The notes under the pieces are model-generated. The model ran no database searches, was not told where the DNA came from, and worked only from the letters and a program-made list of their open reading frames with translations. Made by a program: the position numbers and the translations under genes. Below, one piece after another: positions 7,756 through 16,324 of a stretch of 61,627 nt of DNA. The stretch's first letter is position 1, and each line of letters begins with the position of its first letter. This stretch comes from Oscillospiraceae bacterium (lineage in GTDB: Bacteria > Bacillota > Clostridia > Oscillospirales > Ruminococcaceae), in NCBI GenBank assembly GCA_012729855.1, contig JAAYCI010000013.1, positions 1 to 61,627 of the forward strand, written 5' to 3'.

Positions 7756-7784
7756 AAGGCACGCCGGTTTTCCCGGTGTGCCTT
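7756..7784 (-). terminator. fapA terminator
   Basis: AAGGCACGCCGG pairs with CCGGTGTGCCTT; on the minus strand it is followed by TTGTTTTG. It lies just after the fapA stop. Confidence 0.75.
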
Positions 7785-7809
7785 CTTGGGGTTGGCGGGC
7801 AATTTGCCG

Positions 7810-9549
7810 CTACACATTGGCCACGTGTATCTCGCCGTCCTTGTGGTACATCAGCACATTGTAGTGGTTTTTGCGTATCATTTTCAGGGCGTTGCCCATG
7901 GTTACCTGCAGGGGCGGGTACACCACCTCGGCCTGCAGGCGGCATTTCACAATGTCGGCCTCGCGGGCCAGTATGGTGCCGTAGGTGGTGTCCAGCTTGC
8001 CCAATTTCAGGCGGTTCATCCGCAGTTGCAGGGTCATTTTATCCAGCTGTTCCTTTTTCTGGGGGGTGTCTATCTGCCGCTGCAGAAAGCGAATGCTTTT
8101 TTCCAGCTCGTCTATCTCCCGCAGCACGGCGGCACGGGCGTCCTCGGTCTCCTTTTTCTCCTGCAGCCAGGCGGCGGTGTTGCCCAGGGTGATCTCCATG
8201 GCGCGGTTGGACGGGTTGCCAATGCTGATGGCCGCCACCCGCAAGAGCGCGGTGATCTGCCCGCCGATGATGGTGCCGCGGCCGGTGCGCACCAGCACCT
8301 CGCCCTCGCTGGCGATGACCGAGTTGATGATGGTGTCGCAGGTGATGGAGCCGCCGGCCCACACGTTGGTGTTCTCGAAAAACTTGCTGAACACGTCGTG
8401 CCCGGCCTTGATGGTGCCGAAGGTGTTGCCGTTCATGCCAAGGCCTATCTGCACATTGCCGCCGGCCTGGATGTGCGCGCCCTCCACGCCGCCGTTCACC
8501 GTTACGTTGCCGCTGGCGGTTACGGTAAAGCCCTCCTGCACGTCGCCCTTTATCAGCACGTCGCCCATCACGTCCAGGTTGCCCACGGCAATGTCCACGT
8601 TGCCCTCTATAATGAGCATGGGGTCTACCCTGAAGCGGTCGGCCTGGAAGGTGACCACCCCGTCTATTTTGGACAGCAGGAGGTTGCCCTCTTCGTTCAG
8701 CGCGGTATTGGTGCCCTTGGGCACAGTGGCCTTGCGGCCATTCTTGCCCTTCACCTCTTTGCCAAAAACGGTGGTGCCGCTCACGGCGTCGGTGGGGGGG
8801 ATGATGGTGCAGATGGTGTCATTCTCACGGGCCACCTGCAGCCAGCCCAGGTCGCGGTAGTCGATGGTGTTGTCCCATTTCACGGTCAGGTGGATGTCAT
8901 TGTCGCGGTTATAGTGGTCCACAATGCTGCCGTCCAGGCCGTCCTGCACCGGGGTGCCGGTGGCCACCAGCATCAGCAGCATGGTGTGTTTGGCAGCCGC
9001 GGCCAGTATCTCCTCGTCCAGGCCGTGCTCAACGCCCTTTTCAGCCAGTGTGGCCCGCAGCTGTTCCTCCGTCACGTCGTCGGCGCCAAACATGGGCGGA
9101 AAGATGAACAGGTAGGCGCGCATCTTGTCGTGGCTGATGGACAGCACCACCTCGGCGTCCACCGGCTCGGCGTCGGCGTCCAGCCATTTGCGCATCATCG
9201 TTTCAGCCTGGCGGTCCAGCTTTTTCAGAATCTCGCGGGTTTCCTCGTTGGGCGCAAGGCCCTGCATATGGAACTGTGTTACGTCAAAAACGGCGTCGTC
9301 CGGCAGGGGCGGCACGCCTTTGATGCGGCAATACATTTTATACAGTTCGCTCTCGCCTGCCGGCATGATATTGAGCGTCGGGTCTTCTTTGGGCACGGTA
9401 GCCCCAGCGGGCTGCCCGGCGTCCTGCGTGTTTTCCGCGTCCAGAACCGCTTCGGCGGCTTCGGGCGCATCGTCTTCCTGCCGTTTGGCGCCAAACAGGC
9501 CAAACAGTTTCTTTTTGGGTTTTGGTTTTTTTTCGGCTTTTTCAGCCAT
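7810..9549 (-). CDS. FapA family protein (DUF342)
   Basis: A 579-residue DUF342/FapA protein. The Lys/Pro-rich N-terminus is followed by an N-terminal regulatory domain and a long right-handed beta-helix of short repeats (IEGNVDIAVGNLDVMGDVLIKGDV, ASGNVTVNGGVEGAHI, AGGNVQIGLGM), then a coiled coil (about residues 455-520, LQEKKETEDARAAVLREIDELEKSIRFLQRQI). Members act in polar assembly or are of unknown role in non-flagellated Firmicutes. No flagellar gene is nearby, so flagellar function is not supported here. Start ATG 9549 has only a weak GGCGTGAGG upstream. Confidence 0.85.
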   Translation of the reverse strand: MAEKAEKKPKPKKKLFGLFGAKRQEDDAPEAAEAVLDAENTQDAGQPAGATVPKEDPTLNIMPAGESELYKMYCRIKGVPPLPDDAVFDVTQFHMQGLAPNEETREILKKLDRQAETMMRKWLDADAEPVDAEVVLSISHDKMRAYLFIFPPMFGADDVTEEQLRATLAEKGVEHGLDEEILAAAAKHTMLLMLVATGTPVQDGLDGSIVDHYNRDNDIHLTVKWDNTIDYRDLGWLQVARENDTICTIIPPTDAVSGTTVFGKEVKGKNGRKATVPKGTNTALNEEGNLLLSKIDGVVTFQADRFRVDPMLIIEGNVDIAVGNLDVMGDVLIKGDVQEGFTVTASGNVTVNGGVEGAHIQAGGNVQIGLGMNGNTFGTIKAGHDVFSKFFENTNVWAGGSITCDTIINSVIASEGEVLVRTGRGTIIGGQITALLRVAAISIGNPSNRAMEITLGNTAAWLQEKKETEDARAAVLREIDELEKSIRFLQRQIDTPQKKEQLDKMTLQLRMNRLKLGKLDTTYGTILAREADIVKCRLQAEVVYPPLQVTMGNALKMIRKNHYNVLMYHKDGEIHVANV

Positions 9550-9639
9550 GGAGCCTCACGCCTTTTTTTGCTTTTCCACTATAGATAATAACATAAAAGC
9601 GCGCATCTGGCTACCGTGATATTGTAAATGGACAGTAGT

Positions 9640-12600
9640 TTATTCCCAGGCCAGCAGCTCAGTGCCGGGGAAGTAGTGGGCCAGGATGCGCTCGTGGCCC
9701 CAGCCGTTCCGTGCGTGGCCGGAGGCGCCGGTCACGCTCAGGCCACAGCCGTGGCCGTCGCCGTAGGTGATGAAAACGAAGTTGGCGCCGTCATAGCTGG
9801 CCTCAAAGGCCGGGCTGGGCAGCAGGGGCACGCCGTCCTCAGTCAAAATATCGGCCCAAAAATTGGCGCCGGTGACGGTTTGGCCGCCCAGCACCAGGCT
9901 GCTCACATAGCCGCCGCTGGCGGGAATCACCTCGGTTATCCAGCTTTGGGGCTCGCCCGTGGTGGCAAGGTCGATGCCGGTGTTTTGCAGCACCAGCCCG
10001 GCCAGCCGCTCGGGGGCAAGGGTGATGATCTGGCGCCAGTCCTCCTGGGCCTGCTCGTAGGGGGCGTCCACGCTTACCAGGTAGGCGCGGGTGCCGCCCC
10101 ACAGGTTTTCGGGGGTGTTGGTGGCGGTGGCGGCCAGCCGGTAAAACGGGGTAAAGGCGGGGTTCTCGCCGTCGGCGCTCAGCACCACGCCGGCCACCTC
10201 GCGCACGGCGTTCAGCACGGCAGGGCTGGGGGCGCTGCCCACCACGCGGGGCGCCTCAATGCCCGCGCCCTGCTGGCAGAGGATCCAGCTGTGGGCTGCC
10301 ACGGCCACCGCGCGGATGGCCGCCGGCTCCAGGTTGGCCGCCTCTGCCTGGCAAATCTGCGCCAGGATGTTCAGCGCGCTGTCGGTAACCACCTCGCCGT
10401 TCATGGTTACGGTGATGCGGTGGGGGCTGGGGCGCTGCGGCTGGGGCGTGGGGGCAATGGGGGTGATGGGCGTGGGTGCTATGGAGGCCGACGACGGGAT
10501 GCTGATGGGCGCGCTGCTGCTACTGCTGCCGCTCTCGTCATCGCTGTCGCTGGCGGAGGAGCTGGTGCTGTCTCCGTCGCTGCTGTCGGAATCGCTGCTG
10601 TTGCTGCTTGAAGCGCTGCCGGAGCTGTCACTGCCAGAGGCGCTGCTGCCTGAGCTGCCGGAACTGCTGGCCGCCGCGCTGCTGCTGGAGGAGGCCGTGC
10701 TGGCCGGTGGCTGCACGTTGTCCACCGTTTCCAGGGGCAGCTGGATAACCGGGTAGGCGTCCACAGCCGGCATGCCTGTGGCGTATTGCAGCGCGGGGTT
10801 GGTGGCGCCGGCGGTCATCAGGCCGCGCATGGTGGCGGCAAACAGGGCGGTTTCATCGGGGGCGGCCAGGTCGTACTGGGTGTACCAGGCCGCGGGCATC
10901 AGCGGGGTACCAGCGGTGGCGGCAAAGGAGGTGGTGGGGTCCACCGTCTCGCTGGCGCGCGCCAGGCGGCCCACCAGGTAAGCCCGGCGGCCCTCGGCGG
11001 TGGGGTCGTTCACCTCCAGCGTCATAAAGCTGTCGCCCTGGGCCAGCGGTATGGCAATATCGTAGATACTACGGGTTTTGGCCCCCAGCATGTAGGCGTA
11101 AAAGTCGCTGTAAGAAGAAACGGTGGCCACGATGGGGTCAAACCCATCACCGCGCGCCTCGCCGTCATCGGCCAGATAAAAAGCAAACACCCGGTACACC
11201 CGGGCTTGGCGTTCGGTGTAATAGGTGAAGGTGGAGAGCTCGGAGGCGTCTTCGCCGCTTCGGAATTCCAGCAGGGCTTCAAACTCCTCGCCGCCCAGCA
11301 GCACGGTGTTGGCGCCGGGCTGGGCGGGGGCAGCATCACTGCCCATCACCACCTGCCTGTCAATGCCGGCTTCCCGGGCGGCGGTGTCCAGGGCGCCCTG
11401 CCCGGAGAAATGCGCCTGGGCCACCGTGGCTTCCACCAAGCGGTTTGGCAAGGCCACAAAGCCCACCACCGACGGGTTGGCCGATGCGGCCTGGGCCACC
11501 AGCCCGCAGGCGGCGGTGGTGTATTCGGCGCTGCCATAGCGCAGGCCCTGCAGCGCGGCGTAGCTGCTGGCAATGTTGGTGCCGCTGTCGTCGGGCGCCT
11601 GCCGGGTGGCATACAGGCCAAAGAGGGCCGCGGCCAGCACGGCCAGCACCAGCACCACGGCCAGTATGGCGCGGGACAGCGCCCCGCCCCGGCGGCGGGG
11701 CTTGCCCACCCGCTCAAAGTCGGCCTGTTGGCTTTTGGCAAAGCGTTTGGCTTCGGGCAGGGGCATGCCGGCGGCTTTGCGGCGTATCATGTCCAGTGCC
11801 ACCTGGGCGGCGTAGCTGCGCACAAAGGCGCGGCCCATCGTGCGCATTTTCAGCCGGCGGATGAACACCTCGCGCCCGGCGGCCAGTGCCACATACACCA
11901 GGCCCACGGGTTTTTGCTCGCTGCCGCCGTCCGGCCCGGCCACGCCGGTGATGCCCACGCCGTAGTCGGCCAGGCCCTTTTTGGCGGCGCCAAAGGCCAT
12001 CTCGGCGGCCACCTGGCTGCTGACGGCCCCGTGCTTGCGCAGGGTGCCGCCGCGCACGCCCAGCATCTCCTGCTTGGCCTCGTTGGCGTAGGTGATGGCC
12101 CCAAAGCCGTACACCGCGCTGGCCCCCGGCACCGAGGTGATGCGCTCGCCCAGCAGGCCGCCGGTGCAGCTTTCGGCGGTAGCCACGCTGCGGCCCTTTT
12201 CGGCCAGCAGGCGCACCACCGTTTCCTCCAGGCTCTCGTCGCCCTCGGCGTATATCAAATCGCCCAAGTTCTCGCGGAACATCTGGGCGTATTCGTCGCA
12301 CATCAAATCGGCCATCTCGGCCGTGGGGCCCTTGGCGGTGATGCGGATATGCACCTCGGCTGTTTTGGCGTACAGCGCGGCCGTGGGGTTGCTGTTTTCC
12401 AGCAGCTGGCGCACCCGGTTTTCAAGGTCGCTCTCGCCTATGCCGGCCACCCGCAGGGTGATGCTGCGTATGGTGCTGTCCTGCAAGGTTTCCAAAATAG
12501 GCACCACGTGCTCGCGGAACATGGGCATCATCTCGCGCGGGGGGCCGGGCAGCAGAAAGGCGTACTTGCCGGCCAGCTTGAAGTAAACGCCCGGCGCGGT

Positions 12601-12996
12601 GCCGTTGTCGTTGAACAGCATGCCGCCCCGCCGGGGCACCAGCGCCTGCTTGCGGTTGTTGTCGCTCATCTGGCGGCCACGGCGGTTGAACATGTCCTCC
12701 AGGTGGGCCAGCCATTCCTCGCTCATCACCAGCACGTCGCCAAAGGCCTCGGCCACCGTCTGCTTGGTCAGGTCGTCGTCGGTAGGGCCAAGCCCCCCGG
12801 TGAACACCAGCACGTCACTGCGGTCCTTGGCCTCGCTCACCAGCCGCCGCAGCCGGCCGGCGTTGTCGCCCACCACGGTCTGGTAATACACCTCAAAGCC
12901 CAAAGAGGCCAGCTCCTGCGCCAAAAACTGGGCGTTGGTATTCACAATATCGCCCAGCAGCAGCTCGGTGCCCACGGAGATGATCTCTGCGCGCAT
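9640..12996 (-). CDS. CinA / degenerate sortase B-like / SpoIID-like fusion membrane protein
   Basis: One uninterrupted 1118-codon frame. Residues 1-170: CinA molybdopterin-binding-like domain (MRAEIISVGTELLLGDIVNTN, FTGGLGPTDDDLT). Residues 255-405: CinA C-terminal NMN amidohydrolase domain with the active-site AESCTGG (274-280) and GVAGPDGG. Residues 433-462: KPRRRGG then one membrane helix, so N-terminus inside. Residues 505-680 resemble class B sortase (NPSVVGFVALP, NTVLLGG, YRVFAFYL, FMTLEVN) but Gly and Asn 663 replace the catalytic His and Cys, while Arg 671 is kept. Residues 765-840 are Ser/Asp and Pro rich. Residues 860-1118 match SpoIID/LytB (QAEAAN with Glu 885, IRAVAVAAHSW, GHGCGLS, ILAHYFPGTEL). 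CinA is normally about 415 residues and soluble. Confidence 0.85.
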   Translation of the reverse strand: MRAEIISVGTELLLGDIVNTNAQFLAQELASLGFEVYYQTVVGDNAGRLRRLVSEAKDRSDVLVFTGGLGPTDDDLTKQTVAEAFGDVLVMSEEWLAHLEDMFNRRGRQMSDNNRKQALVPRRGGMLFNDNGTAPGVYFKLAGKYAFLLPGPPREMMPMFREHVVPILETLQDSTIRSITLRVAGIGESDLENRVRQLLENSNPTAALYAKTAEVHIRITAKGPTAEMADLMCDEYAQMFRENLGDLIYAEGDESLEETVVRLLAEKGRSVATAESCTGGLLGERITSVPGASAVYGFGAITYANEAKQEMLGVRGGTLRKHGAVSSQVAAEMAFGAAKKGLADYGVGITGVAGPDGGSEQKPVGLVYVALAAGREVFIRRLKMRTMGRAFVRSYAAQVALDMIRRKAAGMPLPEAKRFAKSQQADFERVGKPRRRGGALSRAILAVVLVLAVLAAALFGLYATRQAPDDSGTNIASSYAALQGLRYGSAEYTTAACGLVAQAASANPSVVGFVALPNRLVEATVAQAHFSGQGALDTAAREAGIDRQVVMGSDAAPAQPGANTVLLGGEEFEALLEFRSGEDASELSTFTYYTERQARVYRVFAFYLADDGEARGDGFDPIVATVSSYSDFYAYMLGAKTRSIYDIAIPLAQGDSFMTLEVNDPTAEGRRAYLVGRLARASETVDPTTSFAATAGTPLMPAAWYTQYDLAAPDETALFAATMRGLMTAGATNPALQYATGMPAVDAYPVIQLPLETVDNVQPPASTASSSSSAAASSSGSSGSSASGSDSSGSASSSNSSDSDSSDGDSTSSSASDSDDESGSSSSSAPISIPSSASIAPTPITPIAPTPQPQRPSPHRITVTMNGEVVTDSALNILAQICQAEAANLEPAAIRAVAVAAHSWILCQQGAGIEAPRVVGSAPSPAVLNAVREVAGVVLSADGENPAFTPFYRLAATATNTPENLWGGTRAYLVSVDAPYEQAQEDWRQIITLAPERLAGLVLQNTGIDLATTGEPQSWITEVIPASGGYVSSLVLGGQTVTGANFWADILTEDGVPLLPSPAFEASYDGANFVFITYGDGHGCGLSVTGASGHARNGWGHERILAHYFPGTELLAWE

Positions 12997-13041
12997 AAAC
13001 GGGCCTCCTTTCTCTTATACTCTAAGCAATATTTACCTGGT

Positions 13042-13080
13042 CTTGCAGCGTTGCCAGTGCCGGCCAGGCAACGTTGCAAG
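13042..13080 (-). promoter_or_regulatory. Hairpin between thiI and the cinA fusion
   Basis: Fourteen-base arms (13042-13055 and 13067-13080, one G-T wobble) with an 11-base loop, between the thiI stop and the fusion gene. No U-tract follows on the minus strand, so it is more likely a processing or stability element than a terminator. Confidence 0.5.
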
Positions 13081-13101
13081 GGCACGGCACTTGCTTTGAC
13101 T

Positions 13102-14289
13102 CTATTTAGGCATCAGCAGCTTAAACTCCGCTGTAGCCGCCGCCTCGGCCTCCAGCCGCTCCAGCTCCGGCATGGTCTCCTCCAGCCGCAGCACGTCCTG
13201 CAGGCGGGGCTTGGTGCGGGGGTGGGGCGGGGTGAAGATGGTGCAGCAGTCCTCGTAGGGCTGGATGCTGGTCTCGTAGGTGCCGATGTGGCGGGCCAAG
13301 TCGGTGATTTCGGTTTTGTCCATGCCGATACAGGGGCGCAGCACCGGCAGGTCCTGGGCCCCGTCGGTGCAGGCCAGCGCCTGCAGGGTCTGGCTGGCCA
13401 CCTGGGCCAGGCTTTCGCCAGTTACCAGCGCGGCGCAGTGCTCCCGCCGGGCAATGATGGCCGCAATGCGCAGCATGCTGCGGCGCATCAGTACGGTGAA
13501 ATAGTCCTGCCGGGAGAGGCTGTCGCGCATATACACCTGGGTGTCGGTGTAGGGCACGTGGTGGTAGGGCAGGGGGCCCAGCCACCCGGCCAGCTGCCGG
13601 GCCAGCGCCTCCACCTTGGCGGCGGCGCGGGCGCTGGTGTAGGGGGGGCTGGCAAAGTGGATGGCCACCTGCGAAAGCCCCCGCTTGCCCATCAGCCAGC
13701 CGGCCACGGGGCTGTCGATGCCGCCGCTGAGCAGCAGCGCCGCCCGGCCGCTGGTGGGGATGGGCAGGCCGCCGGCGGCCTTTTGCTTGCCGCCGTGAAT
13801 GTAGGCCGCGTGCTCGCGGATCTCCACCATCACCTCCAGCTGGGGGTGGTGCACGTCCACCTGCAGATGGGGAAATTTTTCCAGCAGCACCCCGCCCAGT
13901 TCTGCGCCAATGGCCAGGCTGTCCATGGGGAAGGCCTTGTCGGCCCGCTTGGCCTTTACCTTAAAGGTGGCGGCGGCGCGCAGCTGGGGCGCCAGGTACT
14001 CGGCGGCCAATAGGCTAATGGCGTCAAAGTTTTTGGGGCACTCGGCCGCGCGGGAGAGGGCCACAAGGCCAAACACCTGCCGGCAGCGCTCGAAAGCGGT
14101 TTCAATGGCGGCTTCGGCGGCGGCGTCCTGCGGCTCTATATACACAACACTTTGGGCCGAGCGCAGGCTCCACTGGCCCAAATCACTGGTGCGGTGGCGC
14201 AGGGTTTTCAGCAGCGCGGCCTCAAAGCTTTTGCGGTTCAGGCCCTTCAGGGTCATTTCGCCCATGCTGGCCAGTATGATCTCTCTCAT
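13102..14289 (-). CDS. thiI: tRNA 4-thiouridine / thiamine sulfurtransferase ThiI
   Basis: A 395-residue ThiI without rhodanese domain, as usual in Firmicutes. The N-terminal ferredoxin-like and THUMP domains span about 1-165; the PP-loop ATPase has LLLSGGIDSPVAGW near residue 185 and later VTGESLAQVASQT. It adenylates U8 of tRNA and transfers sulfur from a partner desulfurase, which is encoded directly upstream. The frame is open to 14319, but MREIILASMGEMTLKG (ATG 14289) is the conserved N-terminus and follows GGAAGGA. Confidence 0.94.
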   Translation of the reverse strand: MREIILASMGEMTLKGLNRKSFEAALLKTLRHRTSDLGQWSLRSAQSVVYIEPQDAAAEAAIETAFERCRQVFGLVALSRAAECPKNFDAISLLAAEYLAPQLRAAATFKVKAKRADKAFPMDSLAIGAELGGVLLEKFPHLQVDVHHPQLEVMVEIREHAAYIHGGKQKAAGGLPIPTSGRAALLLSGGIDSPVAGWLMGKRGLSQVAIHFASPPYTSARAAAKVEALARQLAGWLGPLPYHHVPYTDTQVYMRDSLSRQDYFTVLMRRSMLRIAAIIARREHCAALVTGESLAQVASQTLQALACTDGAQDLPVLRPCIGMDKTEITDLARHIGTYETSIQPYEDCCTIFTPPHPRTKPRLQDVLRLEETMPELERLEAEAAATAEFKLLMPK

Positions 14290-14322
14290 GCAGGCAGTTC
14301 CTTCCGGTGTGGGGTGCACACG

Positions 14323-15486
14323 CTATTCGGGGCAGCCGCGCGCCAGCGCGGTAAGGCAGTCGCGCAGGCCGCGCAGCAGGATGTCAACGTCTTCGGGGGT
14401 GTTGTCGGCGCAAAAGCTGATGCGCAGCGCGGCGTCAATTTGGGCGGCGGGCACGCCCATGGCGGTAAGGGTGTGGCTGGCCGCCCCGCCCGAACAGGCC
14501 GACCCGCTGGACACACAGATGCCAAACTTGTTGTAAAGATGCTCCAGCATCACCTGGCTTTTAAAGCCCGCCGGCATGGAAATGAAAACGGTGCCGGGCC
14601 AGCCGTCGGCCGGGGAGTGTACCGCCGTGCCCTTCAGGCGGGTGAATGCGGCCAGGAACTGCTCGCGCAGCTGGGCGATGTGGGTGTAAGCGCCCGCACG
14701 GCGGGCCATGGCAAGCTCCACGGCCTTGCCAAACCCGGCAATGAAGGCGGTATTCTCGGTGCCGGGGCGGATGCTGCGGTGCTGGGAATCGGCCTCCTGC
14801 CCGCCGCCGGCAAAGGGCGGCAGGATGTTGATGCCGTCCCGCAGGTAAAGCGCGCCCACCCCCTTGGGGGCGTGCAGCTTGTGGCCGCTCACGGCAAAGC
14901 CGTCAATCTTGGTTTTGCGCAGGTTCACCGGCAGCTTACCAAAGGCCTGTACGCCATCCACATGTACAAAACAGCGCGCATTCTTGGCTTTCACGGCCTC
15001 GGCCAGCGCGGCCACGTCCAGCAGGGCGCCGGTCTCGTTGTTCACCTGCATGGCGCACACCAGGGCGGTTTTGGGGCCCACGGCGTCCGCCATGGCCTGC
15101 ATATCCACACGGCCGTCGGGGCCGGGGTTTATCTCGGTCAGCTCAAAGCCCTCGTGCCGGGCCAGCATGGCCAACAGTTTTTGGGCGCTGGGGTGTTCGT
15201 ACCCGGTGGTTACCAGGTGGTTGGCCCAGGCCTTGCGCGCGCGCGCGGCGCCCAGCAGGGCGATGTTGTTGCTCTCGGTGCCGCTGGCGGTGAAGAACAC
15301 CTCCCTGGGCTGGCAGCCCAGCGCCTCAGCCAGCGTGCCGCGGGCCGCTTCAATAACGGCCTCGGCCGCCATGCCCGGGGCATACAGCGCCGAGGGGTTG
15401 GCCCAGTGGGTACGCAGGGTTTGCTGCACCACATCGGCCACGTCGGGGTGTATTTGGGTGGTGGCGGCGTTATCCAGGTAGTGCAT
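14323..15486 (-). CDS. Cysteine desulfurase (NifS/IscS family)
   Basis: A 387-residue class V aminotransferase-fold enzyme that takes sulfur from cysteine as a persulfide. YLDNAATTQ opens the protein, SGTESNN binds PLP, SGHKLHAPKG holds the PLP lysine and CVSSGSACSG the persulfide cysteine. It is the first gene of a pair with thiI (34-nt gap), the arrangement in which the desulfurase serves ThiI (NifZ-type in Bacillus). A dedicated partnership is inferred from the pairing. Confidence 0.93.
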   Translation of the reverse strand: MHYLDNAATTQIHPDVADVVQQTLRTHWANPSALYAPGMAAEAVIEAARGTLAEALGCQPREVFFTASGTESNNIALLGAARARKAWANHLVTTGYEHPSAQKLLAMLARHEGFELTEINPGPDGRVDMQAMADAVGPKTALVCAMQVNNETGALLDVAALAEAVKAKNARCFVHVDGVQAFGKLPVNLRKTKIDGFAVSGHKLHAPKGVGALYLRDGINILPPFAGGGQEADSQHRSIRPGTENTAFIAGFGKAVELAMARRAGAYTHIAQLREQFLAAFTRLKGTAVHSPADGWPGTVFISMPAGFKSQVMLEHLYNKFGICVSSGSACSGGAASHTLTAMGVPAAQIDAALRISFCADNTPEDVDILLRGLRDCLTALARGCPE

Positions 15487-15536
15487 GGGTTTCCTCTCCC
15501 GGCTTCCATTAAACGATGGAAAAACAAGCTTTCCAT

Positions 15537-15565
15537 ATTATACACGCTTGCGCGGGCCAGGGCAA
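15537..15565 (-). promoter_or_regulatory. Promoter of the desulfurase-thiI operon
   Basis: TTGCCC (15565-15560) and TATAAT (15542-15537) with a 17-bp spacer on the minus strand. Confidence 0.75.
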
Positions 15566-15598
15566 GCGGCAGGAAGCGTCCTGCTGTGAAATCGCGTT

Positions 15599-15626
15599 AA
15601 AAAAGACTCAAGGTTTTGGCCTTGAG
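15599..15626 (-). terminator. V-type ATPase operon terminator
   Basis: CTCAAGG/CCTTGAG arms (15607-15613 and 15620-15626) just after ntpD; the minus strand continues with TCTTTTTTAA. Confidence 0.85.
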
Positions 15627-15655
15627 CCTTGTGTTTTTGGCAAACGGTTGCAGCC

Positions 15656-16285
15656 TTACCGCCCTTGCGCCGCCCGGCGGGCTTTGGCGCGTTTGATCAC
15701 CTTCAGGCGGGTAAACTCCTCGCGCTCGTGCTCCTCCAGCACGCCGCTGATGAACCGCACGGTGGCCTCGTACCGGGGCACCACCACGTTTTCCAGCATG
15801 TTGGCGCGGCGCTGGGTTTTTTTAATGGCCACGGCCAGGCGGTACACGCTGTTCTCCACGCCGGCCAGGCGGGCGGCCAGCTCCTTCACGCGGTCAAACA
15901 GAATGTAGGAGGAATCGAGGTAGGCGTTGCTGCCCCAAAACCCGTAAAAGGGCCTGGGCTGCGAGGTGGCCAGGCTGGTGGAGGGCAGATCCACGCCCAT
16001 CACGCTGCGGCTGGTAATTTGCAGGCCGGTTTCCTCGGGGGTATAGGTGCCCAGCGTGCCCTCCACGCCCATGGTCACGTTGGCCATTTGCAGGGCGTTG
16101 TAAGCGCGGGAGAAGGTGTCGCCGATGTCGCGCTGCAAAATCACGGCCTGGTCTATCAGCCGCATCATTTCGCGCATCAGCACGTTGCGTTTGCGGTCCA
16201 GCAGGTCAAAGCCGTTCTTGGCCAGCTCCAGGTTTTTTTTGGCGGCCATCAGGTTGGCTTTGGTGGGGGACATTTGTTCGGCCAT
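15656..16285 (-). CDS. ntpD: V-type ATP synthase subunit D (central stalk)
   Basis: A 209-residue subunit D: long helices for the rotor shaft, MSPTKANLMAAKKNLELAKNGFDLLDRKRNVL at the start and ENSVYRLAVAIKKTQRRANMLENVVVPRYE near the end. It transmits rotation between the A3B3 head and the membrane ring. Last gene of the operon, with AGGAGG before the ATG and the operon terminator after the stop. Confidence 0.94.
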   Translation of the reverse strand: MAEQMSPTKANLMAAKKNLELAKNGFDLLDRKRNVLMREMMRLIDQAVILQRDIGDTFSRAYNALQMANVTMGVEGTLGTYTPEETGLQITSRSVMGVDLPSTSLATSQPRPFYGFWGSNAYLDSSYILFDRVKELAARLAGVENSVYRLAVAIKKTQRRANMLENVVVPRYEATVRFISGVLEEHEREEFTRLKVIKRAKARRAAQGR

Positions 16286-16324
16286 CGGGGCACCTCCTTT
16301 ACAGCAGAATTGCCGGGGTGGCTA

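Noticed and set aside
7810-9549. Flagellar gene
   Set aside because: FapA/DUF342 is the right family, but there are no flagellar neighbours, and the family is widespread in non-motile Firmicutes.
9640-12996. Active class B sortase
   Set aside because: The fold-level blocks are present, but the catalytic His and Cys positions hold Gly and Asn, so transpeptidation is not expected.
10786-14013. A 1075-codon open frame on the plus strand
   Set aside because: It is antisense to the CinA fusion and thiI. Its translation is Gly/His/Ala-rich without domains, the usual shadow of GC-rich codon use, and it has no SD.
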